The position numbers and the translations under genes are program-made. The notes beneath the pieces are model-generated. The model did no database searches, was not told the DNA's origin, and was given only the letters and a program-made list of their open reading frames with translations. From a virus, in IMG/VR virus record IMGVR_UViG_3300024520_000086, positions 1 through 56,963 of that record: a stretch of DNA of 56,963 nucleotides. One strand, written 5' to 3'. Below, one piece after another: positions 29,046-37,757 of this stretch (position 1 is the first letter of the stretch; every line of letters starts with the position of its first letter).

Positions 29046-30350
29046 CTAACTGGGGCGTACTCTGCCCTGTTTACCTCTACCTGCCTCTCCACTACCATGA
29101 TATTGCGTCCCCATACCTAGCGCAGAACGAGTCCTATCTCCTCTGAGATGCTCTTCTTTTATACCCTCGACACCAGCAACCTCAAGACGCTTTTGTTCAT
29201 TGCCAAGTATTTTACGTACCACTAGTGGATTAATAGACTGAATCTCTTCTACCTTAGATTGCCTTTTATCATTGTTATAATAAATATAAACTCCATAAGA
29301 GCAACTAGGATCGTGAACATGCCCACGTTTATCATAACCGCGAGCTGCTGCCGTGTCTTTAATGCCGCACGTACAGTCTTCACAGAATTCGCCCTGTGCG
29401 TCAAAACCGACCTCTTGTCCATCAGCGCCCCTAGTCAGGTGGTTAGTCTTCTTATTGAAGGCAGACGCTTTATTCTTTTGTTTACGCTTTTGATTCTGGT
29501 CATCAAGCCAGCGATCGAATAGCTTATCATCATCAACAACCTCGTCAGATGGCGGCTCCATAGCTTCATATGCCGAGTCGTAAATCTGTGACCAATATAC
29601 TAGTTGGAATTGATCCATAGTCAGATCGTACATTTCTCTATCAAAGAGTGTTTTTACACCACGATTCTTTTTTGACCCCATCCACTTACAGCGCCAAAAT
29701 CCTGAACGGGCTATCCTACGAATTTCAGCCTCACTCGCTATTGATTCAGCGTAGTAGGCGCGCATCAACTCTAATACTAGGACGGTGTCAGTAGAATCTT
29801 TTAGATCCTGCAGAGAAGGCCAAATTGGATTCATGCTAGGGAAAGACAGCGTTGCGCAATGTAGGAAATAAGTACCCCTTGAACACTCTGCTTGATGCTC
29901 CGCGCTCGGTAATTCGATATATGAAGCGTAGGCTTCTTCGAGCTTACGGATGGTCTCTGTGAGTTTATCAATCCGTCCTTTAAGCTTTATATATTTTGAG
30001 GTGGGAGTTTTACGCTTTGGCTTACCCTGACTATCAAGCATTTTATCAGCCTCTTCTTCTTCAAGCACTTTTGTCTGAACTACTACCTCTGCACGTAATT
30101 TTTCTAAATCATCGCTATAGTCAGCTTTCCATAATCCATGCTGAATCGACTGCTTGATGAGCTGTTCGCGCGTTAAGGTGCCATCTGCCGCCATTTTTTT
30201 CATGGATTGTTTGTAGATGTAATTCCCCATATTGCGCTCTTCCAATGTGAGCGGACGTAATACAAATGTGGTATCGTCGCTGACTTCAATGATGCGACGT
30301 CCCCAGATTACTGCATCTAATAATTCAGTAACATCAACCTCGTCTCCCAT
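29046..30350 (-). CDS. Tail assembly chaperone-like protein, paralogue 1, with Cys/His cluster
   Basis: 434 residues from the ATG at 30350, which has AAGGAT just upstream. An upstream GTG would start inside the terminator hairpin and is rejected. The first 200 residues (RPLTLEERNMGNYIY, then IQHGLW, then AECSRGTYFLHCATL) are homologous to 27791-28510. The C-terminal extension carries a possible zinc site: CEDCTCGIKD, followed by HVHDPSC. It is the first gene after the tail tube terminator and lies ahead of the tape measure. Inferred role: helper that coats the tape measure during tail assembly; the metal site is unexplained. Confidence 0.55.
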   Translation of the reverse strand: MGDEVDVTELLDAVIWGRRIIEVSDDTTFVLRPLTLEERNMGNYIYKQSMKKMAADGTLTREQLIKQSIQHGLWKADYSDDLEKLRAEVVVQTKVLEEEEADKMLDSQGKPKRKTPTSKYIKLKGRIDKLTETIRKLEEAYASYIELPSAEHQAECSRGTYFLHCATLSFPSMNPIWPSLQDLKDSTDTVLVLELMRAYYAESIASEAEIRRIARSGFWRCKWMGSKKNRGVKTLFDREMYDLTMDQFQLVYWSQIYDSAYEAMEPPSDEVVDDDKLFDRWLDDQNQKRKQKNKASAFNKKTNHLTRGADGQEVGFDAQGEFCEDCTCGIKDTAAARGYDKRGHVHDPSCSYGVYIYYNNDKRQSKVEEIQSINPLVVRKILGNEQKRLEVAGVEGIKEEHLRGDRTRSALGMGTQYHGSGEAGRGKQGRVRPS

Positions 30351-30370
30351 ACCTATCCTTCCCATACCCA

Positions 30371-30406
30371 AAGAAAGACTCGCCCCCACTAGGAGGGCGA
30401 GCCTTT
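30371..30406 (-). terminator. Intrinsic terminator after tail tube gene
   Basis: A 12-bp stem (AAAGGCTCGCCC with GGGCGAGTCTTT on the minus strand, one G-U pair) and nine-base loop, ending in TTTCTTT. It lies 20 bases beyond the tail tube stop. It would make tube mRNA more abundant than the downstream chaperone and tape measure mRNA. Confidence 0.88.
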
Positions 30407-30427
30407 ATCAATCCCTAACTATTGCTA

Positions 30428-31810
30428 TTACGCACCATCATCAAATAAATTGGGGAATGGCGCAGCACCAACATTGAACTTACCACCACGCTCGAACACC
30501 AACACACGGTGATTCGGATGGAATCTATCATGACTCACGGTAAGACTGTTGAATGAACTGTAGTTGTAAGTGATGGTCATATTATCACCACCAGCTTCAC
30601 CACCTCCCATGTCAATATTCGTTAGAACGTTAACATCGCCAGCATCAACTTGGAGACCATCACAAGTACGAATGATGATAGTATTATCTGTGGTTTGAGA
30701 AGATGTTTCACAATCAACCCCCGCCTCAGCATCTACTAGATCACCTTGTGAAGTCACTACTTCAATTGCAGTTGTTACTTCCACAGGGAAGGTCACATAC
30801 TTGGAGAATGGACGTTTCGAACCGAGTTCGAAGACGTCATCCCTACCAATATCTGCATTGACAGTAATTGACTGGATATGGTCAACGACACCACTTGCGT
30901 TGGCAGAAGCTACTAGTTGAGTGCGTGCATTTCCGGCAGAGTCAACGGCGCCAGAACAACCCACAGCCATATAACCCTTCTGTTCTAATTGCACAGTGCT
31001 CACGCCAGAACCGAGAGCGACGAGGACACCTGGGATATCGGACGGTAATATCGAACGACGGATGTCGACTTCCTCACGACGCTGCACACCAGAACCTACA
31101 ACTAGAATACCAAAGCCACCATCGCCACCAGCTAGCTCTTGCTTGCCAGCATCCCCTTCATGACCAAACACGCCAGATGGTACGCCAACTGGAGTTTCAC
31201 TATCGGTCGGGGTGAGTGCGGGTGGGTAGGTAGAAACAGTTTCAGTGGGAAGCGTAGCGTCAAAGCTAGCCCACTTCTTGTCGTTTCCAACTAGAGTTGC
31301 TGATTCAGTTACAGCACCATCAATCGGGAAGGTATATGTCACTGAGGACAAATACATACCTGAAGCTAATACTGTTGATAATGGGGTTGCGGTATTGGCT
31401 CGGAATTGAGTATCCGAGTAGATATTCATAACAATATCGCTACGATAGAACGCAGTTTTTCCAACTAGATCCGTAAATGACGGATCGGTTAGCATGAACC
31501 ACAACGGCTTGGTACCATCGATAATTTTTTCAAGGGTAACTTCGATATCGGGCTGGCGCTCGCTATATTCGTAGAGTTCAACCTGACCGAGTTGGAAGAC
31601 AGTTTCGCGATTGAAATTAGTCGACATTGACATCGACTGCAAACCACGAGGGACCTCCCATAGGCCGGCTACCTCATCTATAGCATCACAAGCAAAAAGA
31701 CCCGAAGCGTATTCACGCGCGTGAAGTGGTGCCACACTATTAGTTGGAGCAACAGCATTGTCTTTGATAGCCACCTGCTCGATGGCATAAAAAGTTCTCC
31801 TGTTTGACAT
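30428..31810 (-). CDS. Major tail tube protein with duplicated domain
   Basis: 460 residues. Two segments are clearly similar: residues 56-96 (LQSMSMSTNFNRETVFQLGQ onward) and 311-351 (IQSITVNADIGRDDVFELGS onward). This indicates two tandem tube domains, or a domain duplication, in one chain. It has a perfect AGGAGG site and a hairpin-bearing leader from a late promoter-like motif at 31870. A strong terminator follows. Position between the neck genes and the chaperone/tape measure genes fits the tail tube. Inferred role: stacked rings forming the tail lumen. No sheath gene accompanies it. Confidence 0.72.
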   Translation of the reverse strand: MSNRRTFYAIEQVAIKDNAVAPTNSVAPLHAREYASGLFACDAIDEVAGLWEVPRGLQSMSMSTNFNRETVFQLGQVELYEYSERQPDIEVTLEKIIDGTKPLWFMLTDPSFTDLVGKTAFYRSDIVMNIYSDTQFRANTATPLSTVLASGMYLSSVTYTFPIDGAVTESATLVGNDKKWASFDATLPTETVSTYPPALTPTDSETPVGVPSGVFGHEGDAGKQELAGGDGGFGILVVGSGVQRREEVDIRRSILPSDIPGVLVALGSGVSTVQLEQKGYMAVGCSGAVDSAGNARTQLVASANASGVVDHIQSITVNADIGRDDVFELGSKRPFSKYVTFPVEVTTAIEVVTSQGDLVDAEAGVDCETSSQTTDNTIIIRTCDGLQVDAGDVNVLTNIDMGGGEAGGDNMTITYNYSSFNSLTVSHDRFHPNHRVLVFERGGKFNVGAAPFPNLFDDGA

Positions 31811-31837
31811 TTTAACCTCCTAAGTTGCGTAGTCTAT

Positions 31838-31851
31838 TCAGATGCATCTGA
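31838..31851 (-). promoter_or_regulatory. Leader palindrome before tail tube gene
   Basis: The perfect 14-base palindrome TCAGATGCATCTGA lies in the untranslated leader between the late promoter-like motif and the ribosome binding site. A second weaker palindrome, AGCATAATGCT, lies at 31854-31864. It is probably an mRNA-stabilising hairpin. Confidence 0.5.
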
Positions 31852-31869
31852 TAAGCATAATGCTCATTT

Positions 31870-31884
31870 CATTATACACTAAAG
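31870..31884 (-). promoter_or_regulatory. Late promoter-like motif, site 3
   Basis: The minus strand reads TTTAGTGTATAATGA, about 60 bases upstream of the tail tube start and after the stop of the preceding gene. It contains a TATAAT-like core but no recognisable -35 box. It matches the motif shared by seven sites. Confidence 0.65.
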
Positions 31885-31906
31885 ATCGTTATTTATCCTT
31901 AGTTAT

Positions 31907-32965
31907 TCAGCCCTCCAGACCTCCGTCACCCTCTAAATTGGTATCGAAGCCAAATGGGGTCGTAGGCATAATGGGATAAGTCTCAACCACCAGACGTACC
32001 ACAGCGCTCTCAAAGACGTCCTGTTGAGTATGAGATTCACCGAAATTGGTGTCTAAATCTACCAGCTCAGTTTCCTTAATAAACCCTCTATATGCTATAG
32101 GATTCAATCCTGAGAAAGCCGGTCCTGGCAGAGGCTCATTTAATGCTAAACTAATATATGGTACATATGCTGGACTTAACTCATTTTTAAGTCCTGACAA
32201 AGGAAATGGGGCAATATTATAATTAATAATCGGGACATTTTTTGCCTCCTGAAAGGACACAAGATCAATAAGATTATCTCGAACACTTTCATCTAATGCC
32301 CAAATCTCACAAGTTAACTCATCACGCGCGATAAGAGACCTATCGCCTAATTGGTATCCTCCGTCAAAAGTACGCCCCACATCTTCGACAAATATAATGG
32401 GGAGTGGTACGATTTTATTGCTACCTGATGGGTAAACTAATTGCCCTCCTGTAAATGGGTTAGTTTTATATTGCTGTTCTAATATACCATTCCTCAACTG
32501 ATTATTAAATTCACGTAAATTTAAAACCTTGACTGTCTTATAAGTAAAGTCTGCATGAATCAATTTATCAAAATCTGTAATAGGACTATCAAAAATGATA
32601 CGTCCATTAAGGTGATCCACGCTATGAGGATAGACAGCGTCATTTTCTAAACGAAATGCACCATCAATATAAACACCACTTGCCCGAAAAGCAGTAGGCC
32701 AATGATTCAGAATGACTGACGGATTAAGAGCTGGCGGATTTTGATAGCACCAATTAATAAAAAGTGATTGCCAAACTTGACCAGCGGCATAGCCACCCTC
32801 AGCCAACACTTCAGCATCAGTATCTGGTACTAATTTACTAAGATCAACACCATCATAAAACTGTTGCCCTGATGTTATAGTGTCATAATTTCCGTCTCTT
32901 AAAAGTTCGGCGTCAATAAACTCCCTATAGCTGTGCTTTAACAAAAATCTCAACTTATGGAACAC
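31907..32965 (-). CDS. Neck/tail-completion structural protein
   Basis: 352 residues from a GTG with GGGAGG seven bases upstream, which lies inside the preceding endonuclease gene. The GTG abuts the endonuclease stop. The protein is beta-rich with an acidic, Gly-rich C-terminus (FDTNLEGDGGLEG). No family motif was recognised. It is the last gene before the tail tube, where siphoviruses encode the tail terminator or completion protein. The assignment is positional. Confidence 0.5.
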   Translation of the reverse strand: MFHKLRFLLKHSYREFIDAELLRDGNYDTITSGQQFYDGVDLSKLVPDTDAEVLAEGGYAAGQVWQSLFINWCYQNPPALNPSVILNHWPTAFRASGVYIDGAFRLENDAVYPHSVDHLNGRIIFDSPITDFDKLIHADFTYKTVKVLNLREFNNQLRNGILEQQYKTNPFTGGQLVYPSGSNKIVPLPIIFVEDVGRTFDGGYQLGDRSLIARDELTCEIWALDESVRDNLIDLVSFQEAKNVPIINYNIAPFPLSGLKNELSPAYVPYISLALNEPLPGPAFSGLNPIAYRGFIKETELVDLDTNFGESHTQQDVFESAVVRLVVETYPIMPTTPFGFDTNLEGDGGLEG

Positions 32966-33766
32966 CTAAACACCTCCCGTAACATGTTTCCATGCCAGCC
33001 CTAATTTGATTCTAGAAATAGTATTAACAGAAACATTGAATTGATTAGCAATGTCTTTTTGCTTAACGCCATTATTCAACATTTGTAAAATGCTTCTAAC
33101 TTTGTTTTCATCCAACTTCGCTGATGGTGTTTGTGAACCTACACGCTTACTCATAGCAAGAGATATTTTTATACGTGTTTCTTGACTTACCACCTTTCCT
33201 TTATGAGCAGCGCCAATTTTAATTTTAGACTGTGCGCTATGTTTAGTTCCCACACGATTTGGATTACCAATCATTGCTTGAGATAGTTTAGCTCTATGTT
33301 CATCACTTTTTGATTTACCTTTTTGAGCTTGACTAATCGCCTCTCGATGTTGAGCAGACCGCTTTGCCCCACAGGCTAATGTTCTAAGACGCTGAGCTTC
33401 TTCAATAGATACCTTTTTACCCATATGAGCTTTACTTATTTTAGCCTTTGACTCATCACTAAGTTTTGCACCAAGACGACTACTTACCGTAGGGTTGATA
33501 TTATACTCTGGTTGTTGAGCATCTAGATAGTGTTGTTCACGCATCAAGCATTGATCAGACACACATTCTTCTATAATCTCAAAAACAAAAGCATCCTCTC
33601 CATGTTTATTCCATGCATTTTGTAAATAACTATTAGCGTGCGTGGAATGTCTTAAATAATGTAAATGAATACCCCACCTACCGTCGAACCCATTCTTCCC
33701 CGCAGCACTTCCTATATAACATTTCTCATTCACAATATTCCGTATTTGATATACTCCAGTCGCCAT
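32966..33766 (-). CDS. GIY-YIG homing endonuclease (subfamily B)
   Basis: 266 residues. The catalytic domain has GVYQIRNIVNEKCYIGS at about residues 4-20, RWGIHL and the Glu of MREQHYLD. Several NUMOD3-like repeats follow (KISKAHMGKK, SQAQKGKS, SQAMIGNPN, KIGAAHKGK). The C-terminal helix-turn-helix (KDIANQFNVSVNTISRIKLG) matches those of the other three copies. It abuts the downstream structural gene exactly, leaving that gene's ribosome binding site within the endonuclease end. It is most similar to 9269-9982. Confidence 0.93.
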   Translation of the reverse strand: MATGVYQIRNIVNEKCYIGSAAGKNGFDGRWGIHLHYLRHSTHANSYLQNAWNKHGEDAFVFEIIEECVSDQCLMREQHYLDAQQPEYNINPTVSSRLGAKLSDESKAKISKAHMGKKVSIEEAQRLRTLACGAKRSAQHREAISQAQKGKSKSDEHRAKLSQAMIGNPNRVGTKHSAQSKIKIGAAHKGKVVSQETRIKISLAMSKRVGSQTPSAKLDENKVRSILQMLNNGVKQKDIANQFNVSVNTISRIKLGLAWKHVTGGV

Positions 33767-33773
33767 CCTTATC

Positions 33774-34775
33774 CTATCCTTTTAGCAATTGTTTAGTTGT
33801 TGCTAATACTATCCTCTTACCCCAAATGCTCAATTCAGCTTTTACCTTTAACCAGTATGTATCCCAAAAGCCCTCAAAGCGGCTACTAGGACGATAATCT
33901 TCAATCTGTCCACCGAATGCCTCTGCGGGTGAACGACCACCACCTTTGGCGCGATTACGCATCATGATGCCAGCAAAATTCCCAGCATTACCTCGTGTGC
34001 GAGAAAGACTTATGAGGTTCTCTGCAATGTTGATACGACGAATACTAGCTCTAGAACTTCTACCCCCTCTAGTGCTACTAGATGTGCGTAGAGAAGCCTT
34101 GATATCACTAGCCCTTACGAGCGAATAGCCACTAATGCCACTCCTTAAAAAGTCAGGCCCCGTAACCAAACTTAGCCATGAGAAGAAGTTGGCTCTTGTC
34201 CCTCCCTCGAACTGGTCTGGATGTGGCGTAAGTTTCAATAGCCTACGTTGATCAAAGACAAATTTAATTTGAGGTCCGTTCTTACGTACAACAACATCTA
34301 CAGTAATAGATTGTAGGAGGGCAGCCTTTAAATTACGAATCGACTCATTAGGATCTGGCAAGCCAATTTCACCAGCGCCCGCCTTACTCTTGATAAACTT
34401 CGCAAAAGCCTCTTGCTCTAATGCGCGCTTTGGTTTTGCTACACCTAAGGATCGATTGAATACTTTGACGTTTGCATTACCTGCGCCTACCAGCCCTGCA
34501 ATTGCAGCTTGTAGCGCGGTCTTCATCACACGTTCAATTTCAGGAGCGCGATCTGAAAAAACTTTACCTAAAATTTCACGACGAGCGCGACTTTCTAAAC
34601 TTTGTTTTTCGTTAGCACTACGAATTTTAAAAGTTAGCTGGGCAGATTTGCGCTTGCCCTTAATTGAAGGAGCTACGCCGGGAGCGCCCGCAAATGCTGC
34701 AGCAGTCACCTTACGAAGAGATTCGCCCAAACTCTCCATTTCTGCCTGAAGCGATAGATCAATCTTGCGCGTCAT
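33774..34775 (-). CDS. Neck/tail-completion candidate protein
   Basis: 333 residues, very basic, with an Ala-rich helical first half and an Arg/Ser-rich stretch near residues 230-245. Its location between connector-like genes and the tail tube fits the slot of HK97 gp10-like tail completion proteins, but it is longer and I cannot confirm that fold. Its stop lies a few bases before the endonuclease start. No catalytic motif was seen. Confidence 0.5.
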   Translation of the reverse strand: MTRKIDLSLQAEMESLGESLRKVTAAAFAGAPGVAPSIKGKRKSAQLTFKIRSANEKQSLESRARREILGKVFSDRAPEIERVMKTALQAAIAGLVGAGNANVKVFNRSLGVAKPKRALEQEAFAKFIKSKAGAGEIGLPDPNESIRNLKAALLQSITVDVVVRKNGPQIKFVFDQRRLLKLTPHPDQFEGGTRANFFSWLSLVTGPDFLRSGISGYSLVRASDIKASLRTSSSTRGGRSSRASIRRINIAENLISLSRTRGNAGNFAGIMMRNRAKGGGRSPAEAFGGQIEDYRPSSRFEGFWDTYWLKVKAELSIWGKRIVLATTKQLLKG

Positions 34776-34777
34776 GC

Positions 34778-35317
34778 TTAGTTTTCACTCTCGTTAATGC
34801 GCTTCCATTTTACCAAAATATATCTATTTGTCTGGAAACCAAAGGGATGTACGTATTCAGCACTGCTATAGCGCCTACCATCTATAGTTGCTGATATCGC
34901 CACGTTTACATGGGGCTGTGCAGCTATTACTAGAGTAGTCATTACTTCATCATCTAGAAGCTCAAGACCACCCTTGTCGTCTGCCTTCTTAGGACCATGC
35001 TTAATCTTCGCTATGTAAGTCACGTCACGATGTATTAATTGTACGGCTGGAGTGCGCGTAGTCGAAATAGTGCTAGGAACTTGTCGTCCACCTCTACGCA
35101 TAAAAGGATTGTAATGCACGGCGGGAGTGCTAGCCTGCACGCCAGACGTATCAATAATCTTCTGTGGTTGTAGATGTAAGATAATATTACGCCCAAGCGC
35201 AGCAAACGAACTATCCATCAAGCTAGCATAGCACTCGCCAAATCCTGATTGAATATCAGAAAATGAACCATCATCATCGGGCGTGCCTAGTGGTGTAATA
35301 TTATTTTTAGTAACCAT
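34778..35317 (-). CDS. Neck/connector structural protein
   Basis: 179 residues, mixed beta-strand content, with LIHRDVTYIAKIKHGPKKADD near the middle. No family match was recognised. Its start overlaps the methyltransferase stop by one base (TAATG). Neighbouring genes are neck components, so a stopper or adaptor role is possible. This is inferred from synteny only. Confidence 0.5.
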   Translation of the reverse strand: MVTKNNITPLGTPDDDGSFSDIQSGFGECYASLMDSSFAALGRNIILHLQPQKIIDTSGVQASTPAVHYNPFMRRGGRQVPSTISTTRTPAVQLIHRDVTYIAKIKHGPKKADDKGGLELLDDEVMTTLVIAAQPHVNVAISATIDGRRYSSAEYVHPFGFQTNRYILVKWKRINESEN

Positions 35318-35916
35318 TATGATAGTTTGATAAAATAGTGTTCAATGAAGGAATCGGGTGTTTTAAATTCCTGATAATTAGTATCTAAATGATCTACAGC
35401 AGCCCTACGAATCGCTTTAGAAAACCCATATGGCCCATGCCAATCATCAATACAAATAATGCCGTGTAATTCCAATAAGCCTTTATACTTCTCTAAATCA
35501 TTCTTAACAGCCTCATAGGAGTGCATGCCGTCAATCAAAATAAAAGCAAATTTGACATCATCTTTCTGAAAGTTTTCTAACACTATGGGATCTTCAGAAC
35601 CTTTGCGTTGCACCATAAGATTCTTGCATGCAGTTGTGGCGACGTTGAATGTGTCAAAAGCGGCTTGACTACCTTGTTGTCTTCCATCCCAAGGGTCTAC
35701 TACAAATACATGGCGATTATATTTCAGGCCCACCTCACAGAATATCTTGGTGGTCCTACCCTGGTGCGCACCAATCTCCAACACGTCACCTTCAATATAT
35801 TCCAGCACTATAGATAGAATAGATCTAGTACGCTCAGTTCTATAAGGATCCCATCCAGAGACTGCCTTATATGCATCTAGAAATTCTTGAATCATTTTAG
35901 CAGATTTCGGTAGCAT
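35317..35916 (-). CDS. Class I SAM-dependent methyltransferase
   Basis: 199 residues with a complete Rossmann-type core. Motif I is VLEIGAHQGRTT (about 45-56). The acidic end of strand 2 is FVVDPWDGR (about 71-79), with D74 placed for the SAM ribose. FILIDGMHSY (125-134) and IICIDDW (153-159) complete the metal/substrate side, as in Methyltransf_24/TylF-like enzymes. It is encoded among neck genes. The ribosome binding site is weak, so low expression is expected. The substrate is unknown: protein, glycan or small molecule are all possible. It lacks a DNA-methylase NPPY-type motif, so DNA modification is unlikely. Confidence 0.82.
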   Translation of the reverse strand: MLPKSAKMIQEFLDAYKAVSGWDPYRTERTRSILSIVLEYIEGDVLEIGAHQGRTTKIFCEVGLKYNRHVFVVDPWDGRQQGSQAAFDTFNVATTACKNLMVQRKGSEDPIVLENFQKDDVKFAFILIDGMHSYEAVKNDLEKYKGLLELHGIICIDDWHGPYGFSKAIRRAAVDHLDTNYQEFKTPDSFIEHYFIKLS

Positions 35917-35920
35917 AAGA

Positions 35921-36469
35921 TTAGATATGGATACGGATACGTGCCCAACCTGCAGTGGGAACTATCACCGGTTGAGGATCTGCAATAGATTGTCTGCCTC
36001 CCACGCGTAGAGCAGACCCATTGCTAGTATCAGCAGAAATTCTCAGAGTGGGATCGTTTAGTAAGCTATCAAAAGTCCCAACCCTTCGATTGCTAAAGGT
36101 GGTCACAGTCGTAATTAGACCAGATGATGCCAGATAAGCGGGTGCTCCTGGCATAATAGTTGAACCATCAATATCTGGATGAATAGCGTTAGTTATAACA
36201 GTGCCCGCAATAATATAAGGATATGGTGTGTATTCAGAATAACGCCTAGCATAAATCCATGGCGCCAATGCCCTGTAAAGATCTACCTCTTCTTGATCAT
36301 GTTGAGCTAGACCTAAAGGAACTGTGTTGTTATCCGGAGCACCTACATAAGTAGCATACTGGACGCCACTCAATGCCGTTAGCGAAAGAATACCTCCACG
36401 CTCGACATGAAACGGATTGACGTAATCAGCTCGTGTGTCTAAAATTTGCTGATCGAACAATAAAGCCAT
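35921..36469 (-). CDS. Decoration-like virion protein, paralogue 2
   Basis: 182 residues. It aligns with the gene next to the capsid gene (39724-40203). Shared features are PLGLAQHDQEE versus PIGLLLNTRES, GAPAYLASSGLI versus GQPAYLAQDGKI, RRVGTFDS versus QRVGQFMS, and the C-termini ARIRIHI versus AKVRIEL. It is therefore a paralogue of a head decoration-type protein, placed in the neck cluster. It may decorate the neck or portal vertex, or be an alternative capsid decoration. No enzyme motif was seen. Confidence 0.62.
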   Translation of the reverse strand: MALLFDQQILDTRADYVNPFHVERGGILSLTALSGVQYATYVGAPDNNTVPLGLAQHDQEEVDLYRALAPWIYARRYSEYTPYPYIIAGTVITNAIHPDIDGSTIMPGAPAYLASSGLITTVTTFSNRRVGTFDSLLNDPTLRISADTSNGSALRVGGRQSIADPQPVIVPTAGWARIRIHI

Positions 36470-36478
36470 ATGTATACC

Positions 36479-36811
36479 TCAGCAATGAAATTTAAAAAAC
36501 TTTCTCAACTTATTTCGACGAGAAGTATTAGATCGATTGGTCGTGAAACCAAGCGCGCTACAGAGCGCGCACATCTGCTCCCAATTCAAAAAACGAATCT
36601 CATGATATGTAAAAGAAAGATTGGGAAATTCACTACCTGGAAATAATTCTTCCAGAATATGCTTGTTGTAAGATGCCTGAATCAAATTGCCCCGATACAT
36701 CTTGTAAACCTCCCAAGGAATTATCACGGGAGCATGGCGCTCTAAATAACCATAGATGCGCTTGCCATTAATAATAGTTGATCCTTTAGGATATCTGAAG
36801 AATACTAGCAT
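36479..36811 (-). CDS. Hypothetical small protein in neck cluster
   Basis: 110 basic residues with aromatic-rich patches and a Lys/Arg/Phe-rich C-terminus (SRRNKLRKFFKFHC). The ATG abuts the preceding stop. No family was recognised. Given its place between connector and decoration paralogue genes it may be a small neck factor. It could equally be a regulator. Confidence 0.5.
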   Translation of the reverse strand: MLVFFRYPKGSTIINGKRIYGYLERHAPVIIPWEVYKMYRGNLIQASYNKHILEELFPGSEFPNLSFTYHEIRFLNWEQMCALCSALGFTTNRSNTSRRNKLRKFFKFHC

Positions 36812-37747
36812 TTAATAACCCCCGTAATGACCTCCATAGCCGCCATGGAGAAATCTTGGAATTGTGACATCTATGCCCGCGCCACCAGCTAGCCTCCAGC
36901 GAAGATCTGCAATAGCCTTCTCTAGCTCTTCGCGAATATTCTTAAGTGTAAATTTGGCTAGATCTGCTCTATGAGACAAGCGCCCCACTGCTTTGGAGAT
37001 TGTTGTGCCATCCACATCAGTCACTGACACACCATCACCTCCGATGCCGACTATGCCACTACCAAATGTGCCTGCGGTGTGTTGATTAAGACGCCCAAGA
37101 GCGACAGTTTCTCCCGTTAATAGAATTTCCTCCATTTGTAGGACGAGAATGTCGGCATAAGGATCCGTATCAGGATCAATTATGCCATTTAGAAGATCCA
37201 AAGTAAGGGTTGGCGTATTGCTTCTAGATGTGAATGCAATAAGCCAAACATAATGACTATTCTGTGATACTTGCACTAACCCCAAACGACGATTTAAACG
37301 ACTGACTGCTTTTCTAATTGTACGTCTTAAAAATCCATCATTAAAGATTGACCCATTAGGATCACCAACATTAATACGCACCCTGTCAAAAAGACTTTCT
37401 ATGCTGTTATCCGCCGGGTTAGCAAATGATGTCGCGAGGGTTGCATTGGCTACACAGAATAATTCTGTAGATGAACCGCTTGTGCTAGATGTTACAATAT
37501 CCCACTGGATACTCCAATCTTCACCTAGAGGAAAGCCAGTAGGGATAAGAGCACCAGACGCAGTATATACCCCAACGTCTCGTTTAGTGCCAACTGTTTC
37601 TGTTACAGCTTCAGTGCCTGTAGGATCAAAAATCCTAAAGCGAATACTTGTAGGGTCTAAGGGCACTCCATTCTGACCGGCTGTAATAAAGATATCCAGT
37701 TCGGTCGCTGCAGTGCCCACTGTTAAAATCTTACCGTTAGTTGCCAT
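36812..37747 (-). CDS. Head-tail connector/adaptor protein
   Basis: 311 residues. The N-terminal 110 residues form a beta-sandwich-like domain (RFRIFDPTGTEAVTE, then WSIQWDIVT). The middle has SLFDRVRINVGDPNGSIFND followed by an Arg-rich helix (LRRTIRKAVSRLNRRLG), the pattern of adaptor proteins that bind the portal. The C-terminus is Gly/Tyr/His rich (HGGYGGHYGGY). A strong AGGAGG site precedes the ATG and a late promoter-like motif lies 18 bases upstream. After an inserted HNH gene, it is the first gene following the capsid gene. Confidence 0.6.
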   Translation of the reverse strand: MATNGKILTVGTAATELDIFITAGQNGVPLDPTSIRFRIFDPTGTEAVTETVGTKRDVGVYTASGALIPTGFPLGEDWSIQWDIVTSSTSGSSTELFCVANATLATSFANPADNSIESLFDRVRINVGDPNGSIFNDGFLRRTIRKAVSRLNRRLGLVQVSQNSHYVWLIAFTSRSNTPTLTLDLLNGIIDPDTDPYADILVLQMEEILLTGETVALGRLNQHTAGTFGSGIVGIGGDGVSVTDVDGTTISKAVGRLSHRADLAKFTLKNIREELEKAIADLRWRLAGGAGIDVTIPRFLHGGYGGHYGGY

Positions 37748-37757
37748 AATGGACCTC

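Noticed and set aside
30351-30389. GTG start extending the chaperone-like protein
   Set aside because: The codon lies inside the terminator stem; the ATG at 30350 has a better ribosome binding site.
9269-33766. Endonuclease genes as intron- or intein-encoded
   Set aside because: Flanking genes are complete with their own starts and stops, and no split protein or intron core was seen, so they are treated as free-standing.
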